Shown here: piece after piece, positions 22,753-29,492 of the stretch | Layout of the letters: every line of letters starts with the position of its first letter | Numbering within the stretch: the first letter of the stretch is position 1 | Assembly: GCA_014465955.1 (NCBI GenBank) | Contig: JACTVT010000026.1 | Span: forward strand, 1 to 29,492 | Direction: 5' to 3' | Length of the DNA stretch: 29,492 bases | Origin: Eubacterium sp. | GTDB lineage: Bacteria > Bacillota > Clostridia > Oscillospirales > Acutalibacteraceae | Position numbers and translations under genes: made by a program | Notes under the pieces: generated by a model | Database searches by the model: none | The model's input: the letters and a program-made list of their open reading frames with translations, nothing else | Told to the model about the DNA's origin: nothing

Positions 22753-23354
22753 TTATTAAGTACCTTTTTTAAAAATGATTTTCTGTGAATTTCACAAATG
22801 CCGTATTTTTCTATCATTTCATAATGCAGTTTTGTGCCGTAGCCTTTATGCTTTTCAAACTGATATTCGGGATATTTTTTCGCCATTTCAAGCATATATC
22901 TGTCTCTTGAAACTTTGGCAAGGATTGATGCACAGGCAATTGAAGCAGATTTAGCGTCGCCTTTTACAATTGCTCTGGCATCTGTTGAAATAAGGGGCGG
23001 AATTCTGTTTCCGTCAATCAGTGCAAGTTGCGGAACAATTTCAAGACCGTCAACTGCCCTTTTCATTGCAAGATAGGTTGCCTGCAGAATATTAATTTCA
23101 TCAATTTCCTTTTCACTTGCCGTGCCTATTGAATAACAAACACATTCATCAATTATTTTGTCGAAAAGAAGTTCACGTTTCTTTTCCGATAATTTTTTTG
23201 AATCGTTGACGCCTTCAACAATATGACCTTTCGGCAAAATAACCGCAGCAGCATATACAGGACCTGCAAGCGGTCCTCTGCCTGCCTCATCAACGCCGCA
23301 GATTATTTCATATCCATCGCTCAAGGCTTCATTTTCATATAATAACCAGTCCAT
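22749..23354 (-). CDS. rnhB: Ribonuclease HII
   Basis: Cleaves the RNA strand of RNA-DNA hybrids and single ribonucleotides in DNA. The 201 residues contain the acidic active site: CGVDEAGRGPLAGPV (D22, E23), ALIDGN (D114) and KGDAKSASIACAS (D133). Length and motifs are normal. It overlaps rbgA by a single base (stop/start junction at 23354) and yraN by four, a tightly coupled trio. Confidence 0.96.
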   Translation of the reverse strand: MDWLLYENEALSDGYEIICGVDEAGRGPLAGPVYAAAVILPKGHIVEGVNDSKKLSEKKRELLFDKIIDECVCYSIGTASEKEIDEINILQATYLAMKRAVDGLEIVPQLALIDGNRIPPLISTDARAIVKGDAKSASIACASILAKVSRDRYMLEMAKKYPEYQFEKHKGYGTKLHYEMIEKYGICEIHRKSFLKKVLNK

Positions 23355-24220
23355 TATAACGGCAACTCAAGGCTTATACGCCCGAGTTTTCCTCCTCTGA
23401 ATTCATCGCAGATTATATTAGCGGTGCGCTCATAATTAATTTCCCCGCCTTTAATTAAAAATCCTCTTTTTCTGCCAATCATTTCAAGAATTTCCCAACC
23501 CTCAAGGTTTTCAAAATCTGAAATTTTATAGCGGTTTTCAATCATTTGCGGATTTGTTTTCTTTAAAACATCAAGCAGTCGGCACGAAAGACTTTCCATA
23601 TCCATAACTTCATCTTTAATCGAGCCGATAAAAGCAAGTTTATCACCGACCGTCGGATCGTCAAATTTAGGCCACAAAACACCCGGCGTATCAAGAAGTT
23701 CAATGCCGTTGCCTACGTTGAACCACTGATTGCTTCTTGTAACCCCTGCCCTGTCAGCCACGACAGCCTTGTTTTTACCCGCCATTCTGTTTATAAAAGA
23801 CGATTTGCCTGTATTGGGAATACCGACCACCATAAAACGCAGGGATTTACCTGCCATTCCTTTAGCCTCATTTTTTTCTATAACATTTTTTAACGCCTGT
23901 TTGCATGCAGGTATAAATTGATTAAGTCCTTTGCCTGTTCTGCAGTCTACAGGCAAAGCAATTATATTATTGTTTTTATAATATGATATCCATATTTTTG
24001 TTGCATTCTCATCTGCAACATCGCATTTATTCAGAAGAACAATTTTCGGCTTTTTATTTATAATTTCAGAAAGTTCGGGGTTTGAACTTGAATAAGGCAC
24101 ACGGGCGTCAACAATTTCAATTACGCCGTCTACAAGATTAAGGCTTTCTTTAATAAGCCGTCTTGTTTTTGCCATATGACCGGGAAACCACTGTATATTT
24201 TGTTTTTGAAAATCAGGCAT
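23354..24220 (-). CDS. rbgA: Ribosome-biogenesis GTPase RbgA/YlqF
   Basis: Circularly permuted GTPase needed to complete the 50S subunit. The 288 residues show the family start WFPGHMAKTRR (11-21), then G4 NKCD (64-67) before G1 GIPNTGKSS (133-141), the GVTR switch (159-162) and G3 DTPG (177-180). This order, G4 before G1, is diagnostic. A C-terminal helical domain completes the protein. In many Firmicutes it follows rplS, often with a signal peptidase gene between; here a GH35 gene fills that position, 19 nt upstream. Confidence 0.96.
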   Translation of the reverse strand: MPDFQKQNIQWFPGHMAKTRRLIKESLNLVDGVIEIVDARVPYSSSNPELSEIINKKPKIVLLNKCDVADENATKIWISYYKNNNIIALPVDCRTGKGLNQFIPACKQALKNVIEKNEAKGMAGKSLRFMVVGIPNTGKSSFINRMAGKNKAVVADRAGVTRSNQWFNVGNGIELLDTPGVLWPKFDDPTVGDKLAFIGSIKDEVMDMESLSCRLLDVLKKTNPQMIENRYKISDFENLEGWEILEMIGRKRGFLIKGGEINYERTANIICDEFRGGKLGRISLELPL

Positions 24221-24239
24221 TTTTTCACCTACTTATTTT

Positions 24240-26012
24240 TTAGCCAAGATTATGTTTATCAAGTATTGAAACAACTGGTTTTGAAAAACCTTCCATTTCA
24301 AGAATAATTATTTCATTTTTATTTTTAAGCAGTGCACCGGGAATATATAAGGACTTCTGAGGACCGACATTCCAATATCTTCCGAGATTAAAACCGTTAA
24401 TCCATACATAACCCTTTGTAAAACCGTCAAGATGAACAAAGCAATCGGCATTACTGTTTGTTTTAAAACTGCCTTTAAGGAAAAGAGGTACATCGTTTTT
24501 ATCTTTTCCGTATTCAAGGTTTTCAAGGTTGTCAAGCGGTATTGTATAAACATCGTATTCCATTTGTCTTTGATTGCCGATGTAAATATCGGTTATACCT
24601 TTTCTGTCAATCATTTTTTCACCGTAATTTACACGGCCCATCGTATCAACAAGAACACCGATTTTTCTTTCTCCGTCAAGAGCAGACATAAGTAGATTTT
24701 CATTATTATTCCATGGCAGAAGTGATTTAAGGTTTTTAGCCTTTCCGGTAAAAGCGGTTCTGAAAATACGTTTTTTAAGTTTTGAATCAAAATATATATA
24801 AGCAAAATCATGAACGCCTTTAATTTTAACCGGCGATAAATCATATTTTCCCGACAAAATGGTTTCATAATAAATCATTCCGAAATTCTGTCCGAAGTAT
24901 TCCATGCTTTCAGGGACAGGACTTCTGTGCTTTTCGGCGATATTTTTCAGATTATCAAATAACGGCGCATATTCCGTAAGTTTAACTTCGCCAATGGACT
25001 GAAGTTTAGGTGAAGCAGGCAGGTCTTTCATTTCAATTCCCTGATGTTCACACAGGAGTTTTCTAACTTCATGGTAGGCAGGTGTATAATCACCCCATTC
25101 ATTGAGGAGCGCACAATAATCGTAACTTGTTATTGTAGGTTCATAATGTTTATTATAATTTGCACCTGCAGTGAATCCGAAATTTGTGCCGCCGTGAAAC
25201 ATATAAAAATTGAAACTTGCACCAATGTCAAGAAAATCTTTTACTTCGCTTGTAACAGATCCTGCTTTTCTTGTATGATGCTTTGAATTCCAATGATCAA
25301 ACCAACCGCACCAGAATTCGCCGCACATATTCGGTCCGTCATTTTTAAAATCCTTGAAGCAGTTAAATGCGGTTTTAACCTTTGAACCGAAATTAAGTAC
25401 TTTATATGTATCGGGAAGTGAGCCGCCTGAAAGCATATTCTTCCAGTTGCCGTCAGATGTAAAATAGAGAACATCAATCTTGCATTCTTTCATAAGATTC
25501 TCAATAAAATTCAGATATTCCTTATCATTACCGTATGACCCGTATTCATTTTCGACCTGCATTGCAATAATATTTCCGCCGTTTGATGCAAGATGAGGAA
25601 CAAGCATTGGCAGAAGTTTTTTATAATAACGCTCCACTGCTTTCAGATAATCGGGATAACAACATCTTATCTGCATATTTTTATCTTTTAAAAGCCATGC
25701 AGGAAGACCTCCGAAATCCCATTCAGCACAGATATAAGGACCCGGACGCACAATACAATAAAGACCGACCTCTTTTGCTGTTTCAATAAATTTTACAATA
25801 TCAAGTATACCTTCAAAGCAGAATTCACCCGGTTTCGGCTCATGAAGATTCCAGCAAGTATAAGTTTCAACAGTATTAAAACCTGCAAGTTTCAGTTTTA
25901 AAAGTCTGTCCTTCCAATAATCAGGAAAAATTCTGAAATAATGCATTGCACCGGAATATATTTTAAAAGGTTTTGAATCCATGAAAAATTCATTGTTTTT
26001 TATTTCAAGCAT
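24240..26012 (-). CDS. Beta-galactosidase, glycoside hydrolase family 35
   Basis: Retaining glycosidase releasing terminal beta-galactose. About 590 residues without a signal peptide, so probably cytoplasmic and acting on imported oligosaccharides. The N-terminal TIM barrel shows YSGAMHYFRI, WNLHEPKPGEF, RPGPYICAEWDFGGLPAWLL and the acid/base glutamate in MQVENEYGSYG (E156). The nucleophile is in CGEFWCGWFDHW (E232). C-terminal jelly-roll domains include GYVWINGFNLGRYWNVGPQ. A GTG 9 nt upstream is in frame, but the ATG at 26012 fits the AAAGGTG ribosome site better. It has a candidate promoter, and no transporter or other sugar gene lies beside it. Confidence 0.92.
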   Translation of the reverse strand: MLEIKNNEFFMDSKPFKIYSGAMHYFRIFPDYWKDRLLKLKLAGFNTVETYTCWNLHEPKPGEFCFEGILDIVKFIETAKEVGLYCIVRPGPYICAEWDFGGLPAWLLKDKNMQIRCCYPDYLKAVERYYKKLLPMLVPHLASNGGNIIAMQVENEYGSYGNDKEYLNFIENLMKECKIDVLYFTSDGNWKNMLSGGSLPDTYKVLNFGSKVKTAFNCFKDFKNDGPNMCGEFWCGWFDHWNSKHHTRKAGSVTSEVKDFLDIGASFNFYMFHGGTNFGFTAGANYNKHYEPTITSYDYCALLNEWGDYTPAYHEVRKLLCEHQGIEMKDLPASPKLQSIGEVKLTEYAPLFDNLKNIAEKHRSPVPESMEYFGQNFGMIYYETILSGKYDLSPVKIKGVHDFAYIYFDSKLKKRIFRTAFTGKAKNLKSLLPWNNNENLLMSALDGERKIGVLVDTMGRVNYGEKMIDRKGITDIYIGNQRQMEYDVYTIPLDNLENLEYGKDKNDVPLFLKGSFKTNSNADCFVHLDGFTKGYVWINGFNLGRYWNVGPQKSLYIPGALLKNKNEIIILEMEGFSKPVVSILDKHNLG

Positions 26013-26049
26013 AATTATCACCTTTTGTTTAAATGAGTTATATATTTTA

Positions 26050-26078
26050 AAGATATTATAATTTTAATTTAAAGTCAA
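26050..26078 (-). promoter_or_regulatory. Probable promoter of the GH35 gene and the rbgA run
   Basis: Minus strand: TTGACT (26078-26073), 17-bp spacer, TATCTT (26055-26050), 38 bp upstream of the GH35 ATG. The -10 box is only fair; a TATAAT overlaps at too short a spacing. Confidence 0.5.
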
Positions 26079-26117
26079 GTAATATAAATTAAGAAATGAA
26101 TAAAACTTATTATGGTA

Positions 26118-26156
26118 ACAGAAAAGCCATCTCACAAGAGATGGCTGAATTTCTGT
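26118..26156 (-). terminator. rplS terminator
   Basis: The inner stem AGCCATCTC / GAGATGGCT (26125-26133 with 26138-26146) with loop ACAA is flanked by ACAGAAA / TTTCTGT (26118-26124 with 26150-26156). In minus sense TTTTCTGT follows the inner stem. It starts 5 nt after the rplS stop. Confidence 0.85.
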
Positions 26157-26161
26157 AACTG

Positions 26162-26503
26162 TTAAATATCTTCTTTAACTTTAGCGGCTTTACCGACTCT
26201 ATCGCGAAGATAATAGAGTTTAGCACGGCGAACTTTACCCTTGCGGATAACTTTAACAGAATCAACATTTGCTGAATGCATCGGGAAAACTCTTTCAATA
26301 CCAACTCCGTAAGACAAACGGCGAACGGTAAAGGTTTTTGAAATACCTGAACCTTTGATAGCAATTACAGTGCCTTCAAACATCTGGATTCTTTCGTTTT
26401 TACCTTCACGGATTCTAACACCTACTCTTACAGTATCACCGATGTTGAACTGCGGAAGTTCTGCTTTCATGCTTGATGCTTCGATAAGTTTTAATGCGTC
26501 CAT
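26162..26503 (-). CDS. rplS: 50S ribosomal protein L19
   Basis: Large-subunit protein at the 30S-50S interface. The 113 residues match L19 throughout: MDALKLIEASSMK, FNIGDTVRVGVRIREGKNERIQMFEG, GISKTFTVRRLSYGVGIERVFPMHSANVDSV in pieces, ending in RAKLYYLRDRVGKAAKVKED. It has a perfect AGGAGG ribosome site, its own extended -10 promoter and a structured 120-nt leader, and is closed by a terminator, so it is a single-gene unit. Confidence 0.98.
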   Translation of the reverse strand: MDALKLIEASSMKAELPQFNIGDTVRVGVRIREGKNERIQMFEGTVIAIKGSGISKTFTVRRLSYGVGIERVFPMHSANVDSVKVIRKGKVRRAKLYYLRDRVGKAAKVKEDI

Positions 26504-26624
26504 TACAATTTCCTCCTTATTAATTTACAGATGTTCATAACAATAAATTGCAAGCGGACCATCCTTTTAAATGCATTTTGTATATCATTTAAAACTCGTT
26601 GCAAGGCAGCAACGGAACAAATGC
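26504..26624 (-). promoter_or_regulatory. Structured rplS leader RNA (candidate L19 autoregulatory leader)
   Basis: Between the promoter and rplS lies about 120 nt of RNA with two clear hairpins in transcription order: CGTTGC/GCAACG (26614-26609 with 26602-26597, 6-nt loop), then TTTTAAATG/CATTTAAAA-type pairing of 26594-26586 with 26573-26565 (9 bp, 12-nt loop). The conserved-looking GGTCCGCTTGC follows. Firmicutes are known to have an L19 leader that binds L19 for feedback control. I assign it by position and by structure, not by a profile match. Confidence 0.6.
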
Positions 26625-26630
26625 CTATAT

Positions 26631-26659
26631 AATATAGCATAAGTTAATATGAAATGCAA
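26631..26659 (-). promoter_or_regulatory. rplS promoter
   Basis: Minus strand: TTGCAT (26659-26654), 17-bp spacer, TATATT (26636-26631) with TGC before it as an extended -10. A perfect inverted repeat AAATGC-AA-GCATTT (26652-26665) covers the -35 box. Confidence 0.75.
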
Positions 26660-26666
26660 GCATTTT

Positions 26667-27332
26667 TTACTTAAATTCTTTAAAATCTTTGTCGAGTATT
26701 GCGATTCTTGATATGCTTTTCCATTCAAAATCCATATCAATTAATTTAATAATTGTGTCAAAAAGTAAAGTCGGGTTCAGATTTTTTTCAATTCCTGCCA
26801 TCAATCTTAAATTCAGAACGATATCCTCTCCCCTTATTGAAGAATTGAACTTCTGAATTAAAGGTTTAAGGTTTGTTTCTTTAAAAATTTTGCGTTTGCC
26901 TTTTTTTACTTTTCTTTCGGCAATAATTTCGTCACTCTTTAAAACATTATTGATTTTTTGCATTGCAGTTTCATTATCCCTAAACTGAATTCTGAAAACG
27001 TAATCGGAATAAGCGATATCCTTATCCTGCCTGAAATCATCATAAACTTCTAAAATTCTGATACCGTCAGGCAGCATTTCATTCATTTTCTTTTTGATTT
27101 CATCATTCGTTATGTCTCCGATAATTCTTATATCCATACTCTCTACAAAACTTTCAATTCCAAGAGAAAGCGGAAGTGAAAAACTCATATAAGGGTGCGG
27201 ATTAAAGCCTTCGGTATACCAAAGTGGTATTTTCGCTCTTGTGAGTGCTCTCGACATACAGCGGTTTATATCAAGATGACTGATATATTTGCATCTGTCA
27301 GTTTTTGAAAATCTTAATCTAACCTCTCGCAT
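26667..27332 (-). CDS. Radical SAM-associated protein, DUF2344 (TIGR03936) family
   Basis: A 221-residue protein starting MREVRLRFSKTDRCKYISHLD, the hallmark of DUF2344, followed by WYTEGFNPHPYMSFSLPLSLGIES. Members almost always sit next to, or are fused with, a B12-binding-domain radical SAM protein, and here it overlaps one by 14 nt. Its biochemical role is unknown; a partner or substrate carrier for the radical SAM enzyme is plausible. GGAGG lies 8 nt before the ATG, inside the upstream gene's end. The stop is only 8 nt from the rplS -35 box. Confidence 0.92.
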   Translation of the reverse strand: MREVRLRFSKTDRCKYISHLDINRCMSRALTRAKIPLWYTEGFNPHPYMSFSLPLSLGIESFVESMDIRIIGDITNDEIKKKMNEMLPDGIRILEVYDDFRQDKDIAYSDYVFRIQFRDNETAMQKINNVLKSDEIIAERKVKKGKRKIFKETNLKPLIQKFNSSIRGEDIVLNLRLMAGIEKNLNPTLLFDTIIKLIDMDFEWKSISRIAILDKDFKEFK

Positions 27333-29160
27333 CGCAGTGACCTCCGTTAATCATATTGGCACCGCAGCCTGCGCATTTAATTCGGCAGTGAGGCGTTGTT
27401 TTATTTTCATGGGCCTTTTTGTTTTCATTTTCAAGAAATTTTCTTGAAACACCATAATCAAGATGATCCCAAGGCAGAAGTTCATTAAACGGACGTTTTC
27501 TTTTTGTGTAGAAAAACGGGTCAATGCCGTTCATTTCAAACGCTTTCATCCAGGCATCAAAATTAAATTTATCATCCCACGAATCAAATTTACATCCGAG
27601 TTTCCACGCATCAAGCATAACTTTGCCTAAACGCCTGTCCCCTCTTGCAAGAACTCCTTCAAGAAGTGAAGTGGGCGTCTGATGATAAGAAACTTTAATC
27701 TTTTTGGTAGGTATGGATTCAAGAAGATGTGCCTGCTTTGCTTTCAGGCTTTCCATACTATCTTCAGGTTCCCACTGAAAAGGTGTGAACGGTTTCGGAA
27801 TAAATGATGCGCAGCTGATTGAAACCTGAACTCCGCTTCCCTTTTCTCTGTTTGGATTATTATAAAATGCATGAATTACCTGCATACCGAGGTCGGCAAT
27901 GCCCTCAATATCCTCCATAGTTTCGGTAGGCAGACCCATCATAAAATATAGTTTAACCGATGTCCAGCCGTTATCAAATGCTTTTGTACATGTTTTGATA
28001 ACTTCTTCTTCGGTAACATTTTTGTTTATAACGTCACGCAGTCTCTGTGTGCCTGCCTCAGGTGCAAAAGTAAGTCCGCTTTTTCTTACTCTGTTAAGTT
28101 TATCAACAAGTTCATCTGAAAAATTATCAACACGCAGTGACGGCAGAGAAAGATTAATTTTATCTTTTTCAGTCCAGTCAATTAAGGAAGACAGCATTTC
28201 ATTGACTTTGCTGTGGTCCGAGGTCGAGAGTGAACACAAAGACAGTTCATCGTAACCCGTGGATTCAATTAGTGCTTTTGCTTGATTATTAATAGTTTCT
28301 ACGGATTTTTCACGAATCGGTCTGTAGATAAATCCAGCCTGACAAAAACGGCAACCACGGATACAGCCACGGAAAATTTCTTCAACTGCCCTGTCGTGTA
28401 CAATGCTGATAAAAGGTACAACAAATTCTTTCGGATAAAAGCATTTGTTCATATCTGCAACTACTGCTTTCTTTACTTTTGCAGGTGCGCCGCAAAGCGG
28501 TTTTAATTCTTTCAGTGTTCCGTCTTCGTTATAACTGTCTTCATAAAATGACGGAACATAGACACCTTTGATGTCTTTTGCTTTCATAAGAAAATCGTGC
28601 TTGGATAAACCTTTTTTCTTACAATCATCAAGTAAATCAAGAAGTTCAATTGTGGATTCTTCACCGTCACCAAGGAAAACAATATCAACAAAATCGGTAA
28701 TTGGTTCGGGATTGCAGGCACATGGACCGCCGCAGCAAATAATTGGAGTTAAATCTGTTCTGTCGCTTGATTTAAGCGGAATTTGAGCCAAATCAAGCAT
28801 GTTAAGCACATTTGTATAAGAAAGTTCATACATAAGCGTAAATCCGATTATATCAAAATCTTTTATATAATCTCCGCTTTCAAGTGCAAAGAGCGGTACA
28901 TTATTTTTACGCATTTGTTCTTCCATATCGGTGTCGGGTGCAAAAACACGCTCGCACCAATAATTTTCTTTATCATTAACGAGTGAATAAAGAATTTTCA
29001 TACCAAGATGGCTCATTCCGATTTCATATAAATCGGGAAAACAAAAAGCATAGCGCAGACTTACTTTATTTAAATCCTTTTGTACGCTATTAAGTTCGCC
29101 GCCTGCATATCTTGCAGGTTTCTGAACATATTGAAGTATTTTTTCAACATTCTTTTTCAT
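27319..29160 (-). CDS. Radical SAM protein with B12-binding-like N-terminal domain (TIGR03960 type)
   Basis: A 613-residue protein. The N-terminal 180 residues form the cobalamin-binding-like region (FPDLYEIGMSHLGMKILY, then ICCGGPCACNPEP and VFLGDGEES). The radical SAM core has the 4Fe-4S motif C266-x3-C270-x2-C273 (CIRGCRFC). The C-terminus carries a second Cys group (C592, C596, C599, C609), perhaps for an auxiliary cluster or zinc. Its function is not established; the family travels with DUF2344 and often with rplU/rpmA or RNase G genes. It overlaps the M50 peptidase gene by 4 nt (ATGA). Confidence 0.93.
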   Translation of the reverse strand: MKKNVEKILQYVQKPARYAGGELNSVQKDLNKVSLRYAFCFPDLYEIGMSHLGMKILYSLVNDKENYWCERVFAPDTDMEEQMRKNNVPLFALESGDYIKDFDIIGFTLMYELSYTNVLNMLDLAQIPLKSSDRTDLTPIICCGGPCACNPEPITDFVDIVFLGDGEESTIELLDLLDDCKKKGLSKHDFLMKAKDIKGVYVPSFYEDSYNEDGTLKELKPLCGAPAKVKKAVVADMNKCFYPKEFVVPFISIVHDRAVEEIFRGCIRGCRFCQAGFIYRPIREKSVETINNQAKALIESTGYDELSLCSLSTSDHSKVNEMLSSLIDWTEKDKINLSLPSLRVDNFSDELVDKLNRVRKSGLTFAPEAGTQRLRDVINKNVTEEEVIKTCTKAFDNGWTSVKLYFMMGLPTETMEDIEGIADLGMQVIHAFYNNPNREKGSGVQVSISCASFIPKPFTPFQWEPEDSMESLKAKQAHLLESIPTKKIKVSYHQTPTSLLEGVLARGDRRLGKVMLDAWKLGCKFDSWDDKFNFDAWMKAFEMNGIDPFFYTKRKRPFNELLPWDHLDYGVSRKFLENENKKAHENKTTPHCRIKCAGCGANMINGGHCDARG

Positions 29161-29492
29161 ATAAACCTCATTTGTTTTAAATAGAAAATGATTAAATAAA
29201 CCGTAATTAACAACACGGAAAAAATCTGATAAAAAATAAAAAGATAAATCGAAATGGTTGTTAATAAAATTAAAAATATAATTGTAATAACTTTAGAAAC
29301 CTTTTCGGATAATAAATAAACGATTCTGCCCCCGTCAAGCGGTAAGACAGGATATAGATTTATTATAAGCAATGCTAAATTAATATCATCTTTCAAAATA
29401 AGATATAAAATTAAATTTACGGCAGGACCGCAAATAATAACAAGTAATTCATAAAATTTACTGATTTTATTATTATTATATTTCATTGAAAT
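29157..29492 (-). CDS. M50 (SpoIVFB-like) membrane metalloprotease, 5' end outside the window
   Basis: The reading frame stays open to the right edge, so the N-terminal part with the expected HExxH is missing from view. The visible 111 or so residues hold GPAVNLILYLIL, the second M50 signature NLYPVLPLDGGRIVYLL that supplies the third metal ligand (the Asp), and two more hydrophobic segments. Site-2-type proteases cleave within membranes; SpoIVFB activates pro-SigK in sporulation. In Bacillus spoIVFB lies by rplU, and clostridial relatives lie by this radical SAM pair, so a sporulation role is plausible. The in-frame ATG at 29486 is probably internal, not the true start. Confidence 0.82.
   Translation of the reverse strand: MSMKYNNNKISKFYELLVIICGPAVNLILYLILKDDINLALLIINLYPVLPLDGGRIVYLLSEKVSKVITIIFLILLTTISIYLFIFYQIFSVLLITVYLIIFYLKQMRFI

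Noticed and set aside
27899..28255. Open frame of 118 codons on the + strand inside the radical SAM gene
   Set aside because: Antisense to a clear, full-length conserved gene and has serine-rich low-complexity composition typical of antisense frames.
29157..29486. Complete 109-residue protein starting at the ATG at 29486
   Set aside because: The frame continues open to the window edge and the visible part begins just before the mid-protein GP..N motif of M50 peptidases, so it is a truncated view of a longer gene.

Overview
The window is AT-rich, gene-dense chromosomal DNA from a low-GC Gram-positive bacterium, most likely a spore-forming member of the Clostridia (gut or rumen Oscillospirales/Ruminococcus-like is my best guess). 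The reasons are spoIIR, a SpoIVFB-like M50 peptidase, tig-clpP-clpX-lon-ysxC synteny, a YerC-type TrpR-like protein, and strong AGGAGG ribosome sites with near-consensus SigA promoters (17-bp spacers). I see no transposase, phage, CRISPR or rRNA genes.

Layout. 1-2815 (+): a D-2-hydroxyacid dehydrogenase, two tRNA-Leu genes separated by a terminator-like hairpin, then a probable preQ1-I riboswitch controlling a queuosine-precursor transporter and a short-chain dehydrogenase. 2859-6850 (-): a PHP phosphatase, an Lrp/AsnC regulator, an aminotransferase, ispE and spoIIR. 6977-8611 (+): an ACT-domain/UPF0210 gene pair with its own promoter and terminator. 8701-9546 (-): an unrecognised membrane protein with a lysine/alanine-rich tail that carries an internal 36-residue duplication. 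9751-10177 (-): a Val-Asp-Phe-Gly-Cys tRNA operon. 10250-12157 (-): yerC, a methyltransferase and hslO.

12257-19829 (-) is a protein-quality-control block: tig-clpP-clpX ends in a terminator, and lon-ysxC-lysA follows from a promoter embedded in that terminator. 19902-20588 (-) is a metallophosphoesterase, divergent from a tiny Cys-rich DUF1540 gene. 20868-26503 (-) holds rplS with its leader, then a GH35 beta-galactosidase, rbgA, rnhB, yraN and thrC. 26667-29492 (-) holds an M50 (SpoIVFB-like) peptidase cut by the window edge, a B12-binding-type radical SAM protein and its DUF2344 partner.

Most genes are conserved housekeeping functions: translation, proteolysis, isoprenoid and amino-acid biosynthesis, sporulation. 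The less ordinary parts are the preQ1-controlled transporter/SDR operon, the membrane-anchored K/A-rich repeat protein, the hairpin overlapping the spoIIR ribosome site, and the GH35 gene inserted between rplS and rbgA. Assignments come from reading motifs by eye; no database or folding program was run.
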